A stretch of DNA of 64,000 nt from Companilactobacillus kimchii DSM 13961 = JCM 10707 (GCF_001435445.1 NZ_AZDH01000027.1:267545-331544); one strand, 5' to 3'; numbered from the stretch's first letter, positions 1 through 7,835 are shown. Program-made: numbers and translations. Notes: generated by a model not told the origin, from the sequence alone.

Positions 1-1529
1 ATTGAACCAGTCATTGAATATCCGACAGCCGTTTGAACATAGTCAATCAACTCTTGATCATGATTAAATATTTGATCTAAGAATTTAATCCATTCATCAC
101 AGCTTGCTTTATCGGAATACTCTACATTTGCTTCTTTGCTAAACAATTTATTTATATCATGATCATGTAGCTCTCCACTTGCTAAATCGATATAACCGTT
201 ACTTGCGTTTAATAGTGTTTTATCAATATCAAACTCATTCGGTGCTACCGATACTCTATGCTTTAATTCATCCATAACAGCTTTTTTAGCCGAATTACTA
301 CGTGAATGTTTTACAAACTTATCAAATGCTTTTTTGATAGCAGCTTCTTCTTTTTCATCTGCATCAGCTGGGATTTCAACTTTTTCTTTTCCAATGCTTT
401 CCGTCATAGCATCAATTAATTGATGTATTTTGCCCGATTGGTCAACTTCCCAGTAGCTTCCATTGAAAATATACCAACACTTGTTGATATAAGAGTATTT
501 AATTACATCACCAAACTGGTCAATAACTCTATCAGTTTCACCGGTATCATCCCAGCTTCTTCTTGGAAGTTGCTTATCAGTCTCACTTTGTTTCATAAAT
601 TCAAGGTTGTAGTGCTTAACCGTTCTATGTTCTGGGTTGGTAAAAACATTGTTTGTATCATTGATAGCCTTGTTCAGAGTTGCCACGCCATATGTTGTTT
701 TACCGTGTTTCTCGTCCCACTTGTCACGATACAAAACAGATTGCCTGAAAATAGCGTCCATCTTTCCAAAGTCTCTACCCGTCCAGAATGCTAAATAGTT
801 AGCTAATGCTAAGTCAGCTTCCGACTGTGATCCATAAAGTTTTTCCCAACCACCATACATAAGAGCTTTGAAACTGTCTCCACTCTTACTATTTATAGCT
901 TGCTTGATAATTTCAAATTCTGATAAATTATTTGGCTCCATCTCTGTGGATGTTCTTAATGGCACAACCTTCTTGTCTGCTAAATACTTGTCATATAAGA
1001 CGTTTATATCAGCGTTGCTTATAACTTTATTACTTCCTAAACTCTTTCCTGTAAGGGCAAAGAAACGACCTTCATCGTACATTTCAATATTGTTTTTACG
1101 CCTACGTGATCCAGGTATTTCACCTTTGAATATGATATGAATTCCTGTACCAGACTGACTGACTTCTGTGTATGAACGAGTAGCATTCATAAATTCCGAA
1201 ACGATATTATCTTCGTAATCGCCTTGTCGGTATCTCATGATGTCACTTTCGACATGATCCACATCGATACCCGCATAACCATTAGCAAAGAAGAATGATA
1301 ATCCATCAAAATCTTTACTATTGAGTTTCAATTCCTCAATTGCATGGTCAAACGTCGTCCATGTGTTAGGATCATTACTTTTAGCATTGTTACCATCGAT
1401 AGCACTAAATGGAATTTTAGTATTCCTCTTTCGTTCGGGTACCCATTTCAATTTGAACAGGCCCCATTGTTTCAAGTCACGCAATTCTTGCGGAATCTGA
1501 TCATAAGTTGTGACTAATTTTTCTGTCAT
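1..1529 (-). CDS. Phage primase-helicase (prim-pol plus D5-type), C-terminus outside window
   Basis: The frame is open from the ATG at 1529 to the window edge (509 codons). The N-terminal 170 residues look like an archaeo-eukaryotic prim-pol domain: a GIDVDH metal-binding motif near 87-92, an SGTGIHI segment near 126-132 and an RFFALTG segment near 155-161. After about residue 330 the protein resembles the D5 N-terminal domain of phage/plasmid helicases and ends in a GYSMTGS segment; the Walker motifs would lie outside. It would prime and unwind phage DNA. It is the last visible gene of the leftward early operon, after a DUF669 gene, a common pairing in lactic acid bacteria phages. The ribosome-binding site is modest (AGGTCAG). 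Confidence 0.85.
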   Translation of the reverse strand, partial: MTEKLVTTYDQIPQELRDLKQWGLFKLKWVPERKRNTKIPFSAIDGNNAKSNDPNTWTTFDHAIEELKLNSKDFDGLSFFFANGYAGIDVDHVESDIMRYRQGDYEDNIVSEFMNATRSYTEVSQSGTGIHIIFKGEIPGSRRRKNNIEMYDEGRFFALTGKSLGSNKVISNADINVLYDKYLADKKVVPLRTSTEMEPNNLSEFEIIKQAINSKSGDSFKALMYGGWEKLYGSQSEADLALANYLAFWTGRDFGKMDAIFRQSVLYRDKWDEKHGKTTYGVATLNKAINDTNNVFTNPEHRTVKHYNLEFMKQSETDKQLPRRSWDDTGETDRVIDQFGDVIKYSYINKCWYIFNGSYWEVDQSGKIHQLIDAMTESIGKEKVEIPADADEKEEAAIKKAFDKFVKHSRSNSAKKAVMDELKHRVSVAPNEFDIDKTLLNASNGYIDLASGELHDHDINKLFSKEANVEYSDKASCDEWIKFLDQIFNHDQELIDYVQTAVGYSMTGS

Positions 1530-1550
1530 ATTCTGACCTGCTTTCTATTC

Positions 1551-2075
1551 CTAGAATGGAAGTGAATCATCATCGATTTCCGGTGCTTTCGTATTAGTTT
1601 GATTAGGGTCTTTAAATTTATGTTGTACATCAGGATATTTAGTTTCTTGAACGTTCCAAGGTGCTACTCTATTGACTTCGGTTGTTTTGCCATCATATTC
1701 GTTTTCTTCTTTTTTCACATATACATTGACTGGTTTGCCTGAAATCATGTCCATAAATGCTTGAATAGTTGGAATGTCTGTACCTTCTGGAATCTTACAA
1801 GCGTCTAAAATATATTGAAATCCTTGCATATCATATTGATTGGTGGCTTTTCGCTTCCAGTTATCCATGAATACAATTCGATTGTGATACTTCTTTTGAT
1901 TATCACTAACACCATCCAAATCATTTCTAACGACCAGTTTTAATTGAAGTGATTCAGCACCATTTTTAGTTGCACGTTCTTGAGCTGATTGAATAATCAT
2001 TTCGTAGTTATCGCTTGGAAGTGGTTCGAAATTGCTTTCTTCGTTCTTTGAGTAATCTGTTTTAATAAATGACAT
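1551..2075 (-). CDS. DUF669-family phage protein
   Basis: A 174-residue protein of the DUF669 type, found in replication/recombination modules of Firmicutes phages. Visible features are an N-terminal region typical of the family (FEPLPSDNYEMIIQSAQ), a middle part with alternating hydrophobic residues suggesting beta structure (LQLKLVVRNDL; HNRIVFMDNWKR) and an acidic C-terminus ending DDDSLPF, which resembles the acidic tips of single-strand-binding proteins. An ssDNA-related role is plausible but only inferred. It lies between the helicase and the primase-helicase, 20 bases after the former. The molecular function is not established. Confidence 0.8.
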   Translation of the reverse strand: MSFIKTDYSKNEESNFEPLPSDNYEMIIQSAQERATKNGAESLQLKLVVRNDLDGVSDNQKKYHNRIVFMDNWKRKATNQYDMQGFQYILDACKIPEGTDIPTIQAFMDMISGKPVNVYVKKEENEYDGKTTEVNRVAPWNVQETKYPDVQHKFKDPNQTNTKAPEIDDDSLPF

Positions 2076-2095
2076 TTAATTTGTCTCCTTTAATT

Positions 2096-3451
2096 TTAAT
2101 GTACGAATCCACGTACTTTTGCTTGAAAGAATGACCAGCCCGGTTTATATCCACGAGCTTTGCCAATCTTTTGTAAATCTCTAAAACTTGTTGCATCTTT
2201 CGGGTCCATCTTGCTGTATCGGACCTTTTCATAATCAGTTTTAAAGTGAAAATCTTTACCAATTTTTTCAACTTTCACTGACTTGTCTACTTTTAATTCT
2301 TTGTTCTCTACTCCAATTTCATAGCCACATATGGGACAAGTGCTATAAGCTGCTGATATTACGGCAAAGCAGTGTGGACATGTTCTAATCGGTACGTCAC
2401 TACCGCTTGCTTTTTTCTTTTTGTCCCTACCCTCTAAACTCCAAGTTCTGGGAGTGTCGGGCAATCCAAATCTCGTGTAATTAGCAACGTGATCAATAAT
2501 TGTTGCTTTCTTATTTGGCTTGTATCTCATGCAACGCATTGATTGCTGAATGTCTAGCACTAAACTTTCAGTAGGACGTAGCATTATTACTACTGTGCAA
2601 TCTGGAACATCAAAGCCTTCACTTATTAGGTCCACATTGCATAGAACTTTGATCTTGCCAGTCTTGAAGTCCGACATGATCTTTTCACGCTCTTTAGCAG
2701 GTGTCTTACTGTCAGCATGTTCAGCTGATATTCCAGCTTCATTGAATTCTTGAGCTACTTTCTTACTGAATTCGATACTGTGAGCATATACAATGGCTTT
2801 CTGACCATTGACTTTCTCTTTATAGGTTTTAATAACATCCCCATAAATAACTTTACCCACGGCGTCATCAATTGACTTGTTCGTATAGTCACCAGTTGAT
2901 GAACGTTTCAGTGCTGTATCATCAATCAATTTCACAGAATAGTAATCATATGGTGCTAAATAGTGATTATCAATTAACCACTTAACATCTGGGCCTTCTA
3001 CCATTGACTCGTATACATCGCCTAAACCTTTACCAGATAATCGCCATGGGCTAGCTGTAAAGCCTAATCTTGGAACATTTTCGTAATATTCATAAATCTT
3101 CTTGTACGTTTTAGCAAGTGAGTGATGTGTTTCATCCGTGATAATTAATGTTGGTTTTGGCAGCTTATCCAGTCTGTGAGCGATCTTACCAACAGTCATA
3201 ATTGTGCAACGTGATAGGTCAACTTCATTAGCTTTAAATGACTGTGTTATCTGTTCTACAAGCTCTTTACGATGAACTGTGAACATCACTTGCCCTTTGG
3301 GTTTAAGAAGCGCTAGACGCGCTATTTCAGCAATTACAACTGATTTACCAGAGCCAGCAGGTGAAACTATCAATACCGACTTCTTACCACTACTTAGCTT
3401 TTGTCTCGCCTGGTTGACCAGTTTCGTTTGGTACTGGTGGAGTTTGTACAT
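2096..3451 (-). CDS. Phage DEAD/DEAH-box (SF2) helicase
   Basis: A 451-residue superfamily 2 helicase beginning MYKLHQYQ. Walker A (SPAGSGKS) is at residues 30-37 and the DEAH-type box reads DETH at 106-109. A C-terminal helicase domain follows, with the SEGFD and QSMRCMR segments that fit motifs V and VI. After it comes a CxxC...CxxC zinc-ribbon-like segment (CPHC...CPIC). The ATG at 3451 is chosen because a GGGGTGA Shine-Dalgarno lies just upstream; a longer in-frame version lacks one. The gene overlaps the upstream ATPase gene by 62 bases, so the two are probably translationally coupled. It likely remodels DNA during phage replication or annealing-type recombination. Confidence 0.9.
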   Translation of the reverse strand: MYKLHQYQTKLVNQARQKLSSGKKSVLIVSPAGSGKSVVIAEIARLALLKPKGQVMFTVHRKELVEQITQSFKANEVDLSRCTIMTVGKIAHRLDKLPKPTLIITDETHHSLAKTYKKIYEYYENVPRLGFTASPWRLSGKGLGDVYESMVEGPDVKWLIDNHYLAPYDYYSVKLIDDTALKRSSTGDYTNKSIDDAVGKVIYGDVIKTYKEKVNGQKAIVYAHSIEFSKKVAQEFNEAGISAEHADSKTPAKEREKIMSDFKTGKIKVLCNVDLISEGFDVPDCTVVIMLRPTESLVLDIQQSMRCMRYKPNKKATIIDHVANYTRFGLPDTPRTWSLEGRDKKKKASGSDVPIRTCPHCFAVISAAYSTCPICGYEIGVENKELKVDKSVKVEKIGKDFHFKTDYEKVRYSKMDPKDATSFRDLQKIGKARGYKPGWSFFQAKVRGFVH

Positions 3452-4148
3452 CTGAATCACCCCACTTAAATAGATCACCTTGTAATGCAAATGAACGATT
3501 ATCAATTTGATTTTTTACATAATAAGCTGGTGTCGGTGATAGCAAGTAACCACGTTTCTTTGTCTCACCATTAATTACTAGTCTTGCAACAACGTTCATA
3601 AGTCCCATGATTTTATTAACTGACTTCTCTCTAATGTCGGGAATAAGCTGAGTGAATGATTGGCCTTCGGGAGAAATGATTTCTCTATCCCCTTCCCAAG
3701 CTGTATAAATTTTATTAATATTCTTCCAACTGTTAATATATTGGATCATATCGTGGAGGTAATACGTGTATTGGTTATAGTCACCTTGTTGTGGTGTTCC
3801 CATATCCTTACCAGTTTTGGTTTTACTTTCGTTTGCTTTCTCACCGAACCATGACTGTTCAAACTCTGATAAATTATCAAAGAAAACATTGTCGTACTTA
3901 TCTAAGTAATTGTCATGAATATCTTTCAGCAACTCTTTAGTCTTGAGGGCTGGGTGAATGGTATTAAGGTAAACGATATCGATATTATCTAATCCAGCTA
4001 GAACATTCGTTGTTCTATCTACATCGATTACAAGTGTTTTACCTGGTAAATATTTAGCTGTGGTAGTTTTTCCAGTTCCTGGTTGAGCATAAATTAAGGC
4101 TGAAAAATCTTTTCCTTTGCTGATGTCTGCTGCTTTTACTATTTCCAT
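3390..4148 (-). CDS. Phage AAA_24 / Sak4-like RecA-fold ATPase
   Basis: A 252-residue P-loop ATPase with Walker A QPGTGKTT near residues 22-29, a Walker-B-like strand (LVIDVD) and a second hydrophobic strand ending in Asp-Asn (NVFFDNLSEFEQ). This architecture matches the phage nucleotide-binding family (AAA_24), which includes Sak4 single-strand annealing or RecA-like proteins. The C-terminal tail is Pro/Gln/Gly-rich. It sits between Gp157 and the SF2 helicase, the usual place for the recombination ATPase. Starting one base after the Gp157 stop implies a tight operon. A role in phage recombination is inferred from family and context. Confidence 0.82.
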   Translation of the reverse strand: MEIVKAADISKGKDFSALIYAQPGTGKTTTAKYLPGKTLVIDVDRTTNVLAGLDNIDIVYLNTIHPALKTKELLKDIHDNYLDKYDNVFFDNLSEFEQSWFGEKANESKTKTGKDMGTPQQGDYNQYTYYLHDMIQYINSWKNINKIYTAWEGDREIISPEGQSFTQLIPDIREKSVNKIMGLMNVVARLVINGETKKRGYLLSPTPAYYVKNQIDNRSFALQGDLFKWGDSDVQTPPVPNETGQPGETKAK

Positions 4149-4628
4149 TTATCTAATCCGTAGAGATGAACTGGTACTTAGCTCTGCACCAGGTACATCT
4201 TTTCCTTCCTTTAGCATTTGTTTGATTCGAGTTTTGTCGGGAACAATATCGGTCTTAGTTAAATATGCTGGAATCTTACTTTCGTCAATTAGTCTCACTG
4301 ATTCTGGATTGTTCTGGATATAGATAGTAAATTCAGGAGTTTTAATTTTCTTTTTATCCGTTTCTTCCATGGCTTCTTGTAAATTCTGCTTTAGATATCT
4401 ACGGTTGTTACCAATAGATGTAGCTCTTTCACGCAAGCGCTGCGCCTCATCTTTGAGAGCTTTTTCATCCTTGGCCAACTCTTTATCTACTTTCGCATAA
4501 CCAATCGCTTTATCCTCGATAGCGTCCGTGATAGAGTCCATAGTGTCACTGAACAAAGTTGGGTCTGTGTCTTCTGCGAGATCTAACAATTGGTGGTATT
4601 TTCCTGTTAATTCGTATAATGTTGCCAT
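4149..4628 (-). CDS. Siphovirus Gp157-family protein
   Basis: A 159-residue, highly charged, largely helical protein resembling Gp157 of streptococcal and lactobacillal siphophages. A Lys/Glu/Arg-rich central helix at about 40-100 (DKELAKDEKALKDEAQRLRERA) probably forms a coiled coil. It is followed by a small beta region (FTIYIQNNPESVRLID) and the PDKTRIKQMLKEGKDVPGAEL segment typical of the family. Gp157 has been linked to phage resistance when expressed in a host, but its biochemical role is unclear. The Shine-Dalgarno GGAG is well placed. It leads the recombination/replication block. Confidence 0.85.
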   Translation of the reverse strand: MATLYELTGKYHQLLDLAEDTDPTLFSDTMDSITDAIEDKAIGYAKVDKELAKDEKALKDEAQRLRERATSIGNNRRYLKQNLQEAMEETDKKKIKTPEFTIYIQNNPESVRLIDESKIPAYLTKTDIVPDKTRIKQMLKEGKDVPGAELSTSSSLRIR

Positions 4629-4657
4629 TCTGCTTCGTACTCCTTCTGTGGTATAAT

Positions 4658-4675
4658 TTAACTAATGTTAGTTAA
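4658..4675. repeat. 18-bp perfect palindrome at the end of a small phage gene
   Basis: Two 8-bp arms (TTAACTAA / TTAGTTAA) around TG, overlapping the last codons of the 62-residue ORF and 30 bases upstream of gp157. It could be a protein-binding site or a weak hairpin; there is no U-tract convincing enough to call it a terminator. Confidence 0.4.
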
Positions 4676-4856
4676 TATATGCGCCTTTGCTGATTGCGCT
4701 CAGCAGGGCGTTTTTTTGTTGCTCTAATTTTCTAGCAGCCTCATGGTATTTCTCACGATTGCAATCAGACATAATCCAATGAAACAGTAGTTGTCTATTT
4801 CGATAGTGGATTGAAGCCATAATCACCCTGTTGACGTGTTCACTGATTGTTACCAT
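4668..4856 (-). CDS. Small hypothetical phage protein (62 aa)
   Basis: A 62-residue basic protein, rich in Arg/His/Lys, with a probable C-terminal helix (EAARKLEQQKNALLSAI). I recognise no family. The Shine-Dalgarno AAGGGAAGTG lies upstream of the ATG and the gene is in line with the leftward early operon, so it is probably expressed with its neighbours. Confidence 0.6.
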   Translation of the reverse strand: MVTISEHVNRVIMASIHYRNRQLLFHWIMSDCNREKYHEAARKLEQQKNALLSAISKGAYIN

Positions 4857-4871
4857 GCTCTCACTTCCCTT

Positions 4872-5129
4872 CTATGAGTAGTAGTGCTCAAACTTTTCAT
4901 ATACATCAGCTCTAGCTCTTGATTGATTGTTGTATAGCTCATCACGATGACACTCCAAATCATCAATTTGATATTGATATGTTGGATCATCTATCCCTTG
5001 TAAAATGGCTAGGTATTTCTCTCCTTTAACTTTTTCGATCTGTTCAGTTCTTTGACCAATTTCTTCGCTAACTTTTGCGAGCTGGTCAACCGCTTTATCG
5101 ATTGCTAAAATATCCTTATTTGCTGTCAC
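4872..5129 (-). CDS. Small hypothetical phage protein (85 aa), GTG start
   Basis: An 85-residue charged protein predicted to be mostly helical (IDKAVDQLAKVSEEIGQRTEQIEKV...), probably a short coiled coil. No family is recognised. The start is GTG, supported by a strong AAGGAGGCG Shine-Dalgarno. It overlaps the end of the upstream 84-residue gene by 14 bases, so the pair is probably translationally coupled. Confidence 0.65.
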   Translation of the reverse strand: MTANKDILAIDKAVDQLAKVSEEIGQRTEQIEKVKGEKYLAILQGIDDPTYQYQIDDLECHRDELYNNQSRARADVYEKFEHYYS

Positions 5130-5370
5130 CTATTTCGCCTCCTTTAAATGAATCAATCAGTTTAGTTCTAATTTCATCTCTAACTTCACGATTATATTCA
5201 ATGGTTGTATTCATACGCTCAATAGCACTTTCATAAGCTTGCTTATCGTCAGGATTGCTTGTGTGATAAGCTTTATCCTTTAAACTGTCTACTTGACCAC
5301 TATCGTAACCAACAACGTCACAGCTCAATTTATAAGTATCTAGTAGCTGTATGAATTCATCTTTAGTCAT
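5116..5370 (-). CDS. Small hypothetical phage protein (84 aa)
   Basis: An 84-residue acidic, helical protein (MTKDEFIQLLDTYKLSCDV...). No family is recognised. A GGAGGA Shine-Dalgarno precedes the ATG, which overlaps the stop codon of the upstream 34-residue ORF (ATGA), indicating translational coupling within the early operon. Confidence 0.65.
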   Translation of the reverse strand: MTKDEFIQLLDTYKLSCDVVGYDSGQVDSLKDKAYHTSNPDDKQAYESAIERMNTTIEYNREVRDEIRTKLIDSFKGGEIGDSK

Positions 5371-5471
5371 TTGTCTTCCTCCGTTAATTTATCGTCAATC
5401 ATTACGTCATAAGGCTCACAATCACCGTTTGGATCATAATCGGCATCAATTTTAATTTCTAAGTTGTTCAT
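5367..5471 (-). CDS. Very small phage ORF (34 aa)
   Basis: A 34-codon acidic ORF (MNNLEIKIDADYDPNGDCEP...) that ends with ATGA overlapping the start of the next early gene. The AT-rich GAAATTTAA context gives a weak Shine-Dalgarno (AAGGAGAAATTT). The tight coupling is the main support; the function is unknown. Confidence 0.5.
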   Translation of the reverse strand: MNNLEIKIDADYDPNGDCEPYDVMIDDKLTEEDK

Positions 5472-5488
5472 TTAAATTTCTCCTTCTT

Positions 5489-5497
5489 TGATATAAT
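5489..5497 (+). promoter_or_regulatory. Extended -10 promoter element (TGATATAAT)
   Basis: A TG-n-TATAAT extended -10 lies about 27 bases upstream of the ATG of the only rightward gene inside the leftward early block. The -35 region is poor, which is acceptable for an extended -10 promoter. It suggests transcription independent of the early operon. Confidence 0.5.
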
Positions 5498-5523
5498 CTT
5501 CCTTGAGAAAGGAAGTGATAATA

Positions 5524-5844
5524 ATGGAGCTTTCTAAAGAACAGATTGAATTACTCAAACAAGTCAAGAATGGAACAATCAGCACTGATACTGATTACTA
5601 TTTCGACAATCAAATACTTCAAGACTTGATGTATAAAGATAAATTAATTGATCCTCATTTAATTTGGAGTAAAAAATACGATTGTCTTGTACCAGATGCT
5701 TATAAATTGACTGTAGCGGGTCAAAACGAACTTTCTAAATCTCTGGAAAAAAAGAACAGCAATTGGAAAGATAAAATTCTTTATCCAATAATAACTGGAA
5801 CGGTGACTGGAGTTATTGGTTACCTACTTGGTAAATTTGGCTAG
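5524..5844 (+). CDS. Small C-terminally membrane-anchored protein, opposite strand to early operon
   Basis: A 106-residue protein from ATG 5524, chosen for the AGGAAGTG Shine-Dalgarno; seven further N-terminal codons in frame are less well supported. Residues 1-75 contain a segment with a winged-helix feel (LIWSKKYDCLV...YKLTVAGQNEL). The last 20 residues form a hydrophobic Gly-rich membrane helix (YPIITGTVTGVIGYLLGKFG). It has its own promoter and runs against the surrounding genes, as phage morons do. The 3' end overlaps a leftward 30-residue membrane peptide gene by 21 bases. The function is unknown; host-modifying or exclusion roles are possible. Confidence 0.6.
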   Translation: MELSKEQIELLKQVKNGTISTDTDYYFDNQILQDLMYKDKLIDPHLIWSKKYDCLVPDAYKLTVAGQNELSKSLEKKNSNWKDKILYPIITGTVTGVIGYLLGKFG

Positions 5845-5916
5845 TACATACCCCAAAATCAACCATATTATTCCCGATATTATGCTTGGTAACACTTTGC
5901 TTAATTTATTTTTCAT
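5824..5916 (-). CDS. 30-aa hydrophobic membrane peptide
   Basis: A 30-codon ORF with a perfect AGGAGG Shine-Dalgarno seven bases before its ATG. The peptide has a basic N-terminus (MKNKLSK), one hydrophobic helix (VLPSIISGIIWLILGYVLA) and a basic end (KFTK). It is therefore a single-pass membrane peptide, similar in build to small phage or toxin peptides, but no family is recognised. Its last 21 bases are antisense to the end of the rightward 106-residue gene. Confidence 0.55.
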   Translation of the reverse strand: MKNKLSKVLPSIISGIIWLILGYVLAKFTK

Positions 5917-5951
5917 ATGGTTACCTCCTCTGATATAATTTTTCTTCACAG

Positions 5952-6134
5952 CTATTGAAACCGCCGAAGCAAGTCATTTGCCACCTGATTATTCTTCAGA
6001 ACAATAACCGTATAGCTATCTGGTAAATCTAGCTTAGTTCCATACTTACTAACCAGTTCATAGGACTGGTATCTTCCACAATTCAATAAAGTTATCTCAT
6101 CACCACATGAGATGACTTTTTTTAATGCACTCAT
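5952..6134 (-). CDS. Small hypothetical phage protein (60 aa)
   Basis: A 60-residue soluble protein (MSALKKVISCGDEITLLNCGRYQSYEL...) with two cysteines and predicted beta-rich core. A GGAGGGATGTT Shine-Dalgarno precedes the ATG. It belongs to the leftward early block. No family recognised. Confidence 0.6.
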   Translation of the reverse strand: MSALKKVISCGDEITLLNCGRYQSYELVSKYGTKLDLPDSYTVIVLKNNQVANDLLRRFQ

Positions 6135-6145
6135 AACATCCCTCC

Positions 6146-6280
6146 TTACATATAAAAGTCTGTATATTTATGTAAAAACTTACTGAAATTATCGCCAATC
6201 ATCATGTATATGGTTAAACTGACAATCGCAATTATTGCTACTGGCACCCACACGATTGCTGGTATTGATATGCTTCTCAT
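6146..6280 (-). CDS. 44-aa single-pass membrane peptide
   Basis: A 44-codon ORF that starts with a GGGAG ribosome-binding site embedded in AGCGTGGGAGCA. The peptide has one hydrophobic helix (IPAIVWVPVAIIAIVSLTIYMM) followed by a short polar tail rich in Lys, Tyr and Phe. It lies between the 60-residue ORF and the HTH gene in the early block. The function is unknown. Confidence 0.5.
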   Translation of the reverse strand: MRSISIPAIVWVPVAIIAIVSLTIYMMIGDNFSKFLHKYTDFYM

Positions 6281-6305
6281 AAAATTTTGCTCCCACGCTT
6301 TGTTT

Positions 6306-6575
6306 TTATTTATTTAGTAGATAATCGTCTACTTCTTTTTTGTTATAAAACTTTGTTCCACCAATGATGTGAAACGGTAAATCTGATAAGTGTTCTCTAA
6401 TAGTGCTATCAGAAATTGGTAAATAATCGACTAGTTCAGAAGTCTTCATCCAAGTTTTTTGGACTTTAGCTTCATTAGCTTTGCTGATTCCTGAAATTAC
6501 TGTTTGATAAACCTGTAATTCCACATCTGCTAATTGCTGTGGACTTAGTAAAATTTCAATTGGTCGTGTTTTCAT
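6306..6575 (-). CDS. Phage HTH protein (excisionase / DUF771-like)
   Basis: An 89-residue protein whose C-terminal half reads like an excisionase-type winged HTH: WMKTSELVDYLPISDSTI is the helix-turn-helix, and GTKFYNKKEVDDYLLNK is the usual closing segment. The N-terminus is a short helix-rich region. It lies just downstream of the antirepressor gene (2-base gap) with a strong GGAGG Shine-Dalgarno. It may be an excisionase/directionality factor or an early regulator; the sequence does not decide between these. Confidence 0.7.
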   Translation of the reverse strand: MKTRPIEILLSPQQLADVELQVYQTVISGISKANEAKVQKTWMKTSELVDYLPISDSTIREHLSDLPFHIIGGTKFYNKKEVDDYLLNK

Positions 6576-6577
6576 GG

Positions 6578-7357
6578 TTATACCTCCATAAGTTGTTCAA
6601 TCATAGGATAAATATTGTGCTGTTTAAGAACTTCATATAGTCCTAAACGTCCTTTTTGAGTCCACTTAGTGTTTAAAACAGCCTTTTCAGTTCCATCTTT
6701 TCGTTTAACCATCGTTGTATCTGAATGAGTCCAACCATTATGTTGATATTTAGAATAAAGCAACCACGTTTTACCTTGTTTATATTGAATTCCAAGTTCA
6801 TGAAGTTTAGCGTTCATTTCTCTACCACTCATCCCATAATCCTTAGCGATAATTGTGATGGTTACTAATGATGGATTAGCAAGAACTTTGTCATAATAAG
6901 TAACTTTTGGTCTGTCCTCTGCCACTTGTTGTTCAGCAATCAACCTACCCTCACGTTCCGTCTTAAGCTGTGTGGCTAATTTAATTAGGTAATCTGGATC
7001 AGTTAACGTTTGCTCAATCGCTGAATCAGTTAAGTAAGCACCATGTTTTCTAATAGTGGGTAAAACTTCTGATGTAACCCAACGTTTGAATTCTTTTGCG
7101 GCTGGTAATTTACTAGAAAGAATTAAACTGTAAAGTCCTGATTCATTAATAATTGTTTGTTCACGTAATTGACCTGCGGTACTGATTTGGTACTTCAGCT
7201 TATCGTCATCATCTACATGTTTATTTATATCTCGGCTTCCATTTTTATAGCCAAGAATGTCAGCCACGTCTTTACCCACAAAATAAGGTTTGCTGTCAAT
7301 TTGCACTGTTCGTACATTGTTTCCTTTAAAATTAAATTCCTGTAAGTTGTTCATCAT
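6578..7357 (-). CDS. Phage antirepressor with Bro-N and KilAC domains
   Basis: A 259-residue antirepressor. Residues 1-105 form a Bro-N domain (VRTVQIDSKPYFVGKDVADILGY, then LYSLILSSKLPAAKEFKRWV and VLPTIRKHGAYLT). The C-terminal part from about 140 is the KilAC/ANT domain (TITIIAKDYGMSGREMNAKLHELGIQY, then WTQKGRLGLYEVL). Such proteins relieve CI repression or modulate early transcription. It follows the cro gene by 16 bases in the early operon. Two adjacent ATG codons are possible starts. Confidence 0.92.
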   Translation of the reverse strand: MMNNLQEFNFKGNNVRTVQIDSKPYFVGKDVADILGYKNGSRDINKHVDDDDKLKYQISTAGQLREQTIINESGLYSLILSSKLPAAKEFKRWVTSEVLPTIRKHGAYLTDSAIEQTLTDPDYLIKLATQLKTEREGRLIAEQQVAEDRPKVTYYDKVLANPSLVTITIIAKDYGMSGREMNAKLHELGIQYKQGKTWLLYSKYQHNGWTHSDTTMVKRKDGTEKAVLNTKWTQKGRLGLYEVLKQHNIYPMIEQLMEV

Positions 7358-7373
7358 TTTATTGCCTTCTTTT

Positions 7374-7577
7374 TTATAGATTTAAAACTCGTGCTACTTG
7401 TTCGCGTAACTCACGTGACTTGGGTGTCATGTCGCCTTTAATAGCTCTATTTAATTGCTGTGGATTAGCATGAATCAATTCAGCTAACTCTTTTTGCGTC
7501 ATATCTCGATTAAGCAATGCGATCTTAATTGATCGTTCAATGTCATGTGCTACCTTTGCGAATTGTTGTTCTGGCAT
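7374..7577 (-). CDS. Cro-like XRE-family repressor
   Basis: A 67-residue HTH_XRE protein. The helix-turn-helix is in residues 25-50 (MTQKELAELIHANPQQLNRAIKG). It is the first gene of the leftward early operon and diverges from the CI-like gene, so it is assigned as Cro by position. A good AAAGGAG ribosome-binding site precedes the ATG. It probably binds the ACTATAGTTTAAA-type sites in the shared intergenic region. Confidence 0.88.
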   Translation of the reverse strand: MPEQQFAKVAHDIERSIKIALLNRDMTQKELAELIHANPQQLNRAIKGDMTPKSRELREQVARVLNL

Positions 7578-7624
7578 ATAATCAGCTCCTTTACTGTTAT
7601 TTTTTCATCAAGTTATTGCATTTA

Positions 7625-7637
7625 TTTAAACTATAGT
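7625..7637 (-). promoter_or_regulatory. Operator half (ACTATAGTTTAAA on minus strand) in front of cro
   Basis: On the minus strand the motif ACTATAGTTTAAA occurs 47 bases upstream of the cro start and includes a TATAGT -10-like element. Exact copies or close variants occur in front of the divergent cI-like gene, so this is a likely repressor operator. Confidence 0.6.
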
Positions 7638-7758
7638 CTAATATAAAGGCATACCAAATAAGCAATTTAAACCCTATTACTACCGCAATTCTCGCCAAAG
7701 TATTGTATCGGTGGTCGTGTGTTTTTGTTGCTCAATTACTTGATGAATTAATAATATA

Positions 7759-7803
7759 ACTAAAGTTTAAATTTTGCAAGAAGTTTTAATACTATAGTTT
7801 AAA
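7759..7803 (+). promoter_or_regulatory. Two operator copies (ACTA[A/T]AGTTTAAA) in front of the CI-like gene
   Basis: Copies at 7759-7771 (ACTAAAGTTTAAA) and 7791-7803 (ACTATAGTTTAAA) start 32 bp apart, about three helical turns. The proximal copy overlaps a TATAGT -10-like element. Together with the inverted copy near cro they form a three-site switch region for CI/Cro. Confidence 0.6.
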
Positions 7804-7835
7804 TTAATGTCGTCATTTTGGGAGAAAAGACTAAT

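Noticed and set aside
420..1140. Rightward frames of 124 and 90 codons in the first 1.2 kb
   Set aside because: They are antisense to the continuous primase-helicase frame, which has strong family motifs.
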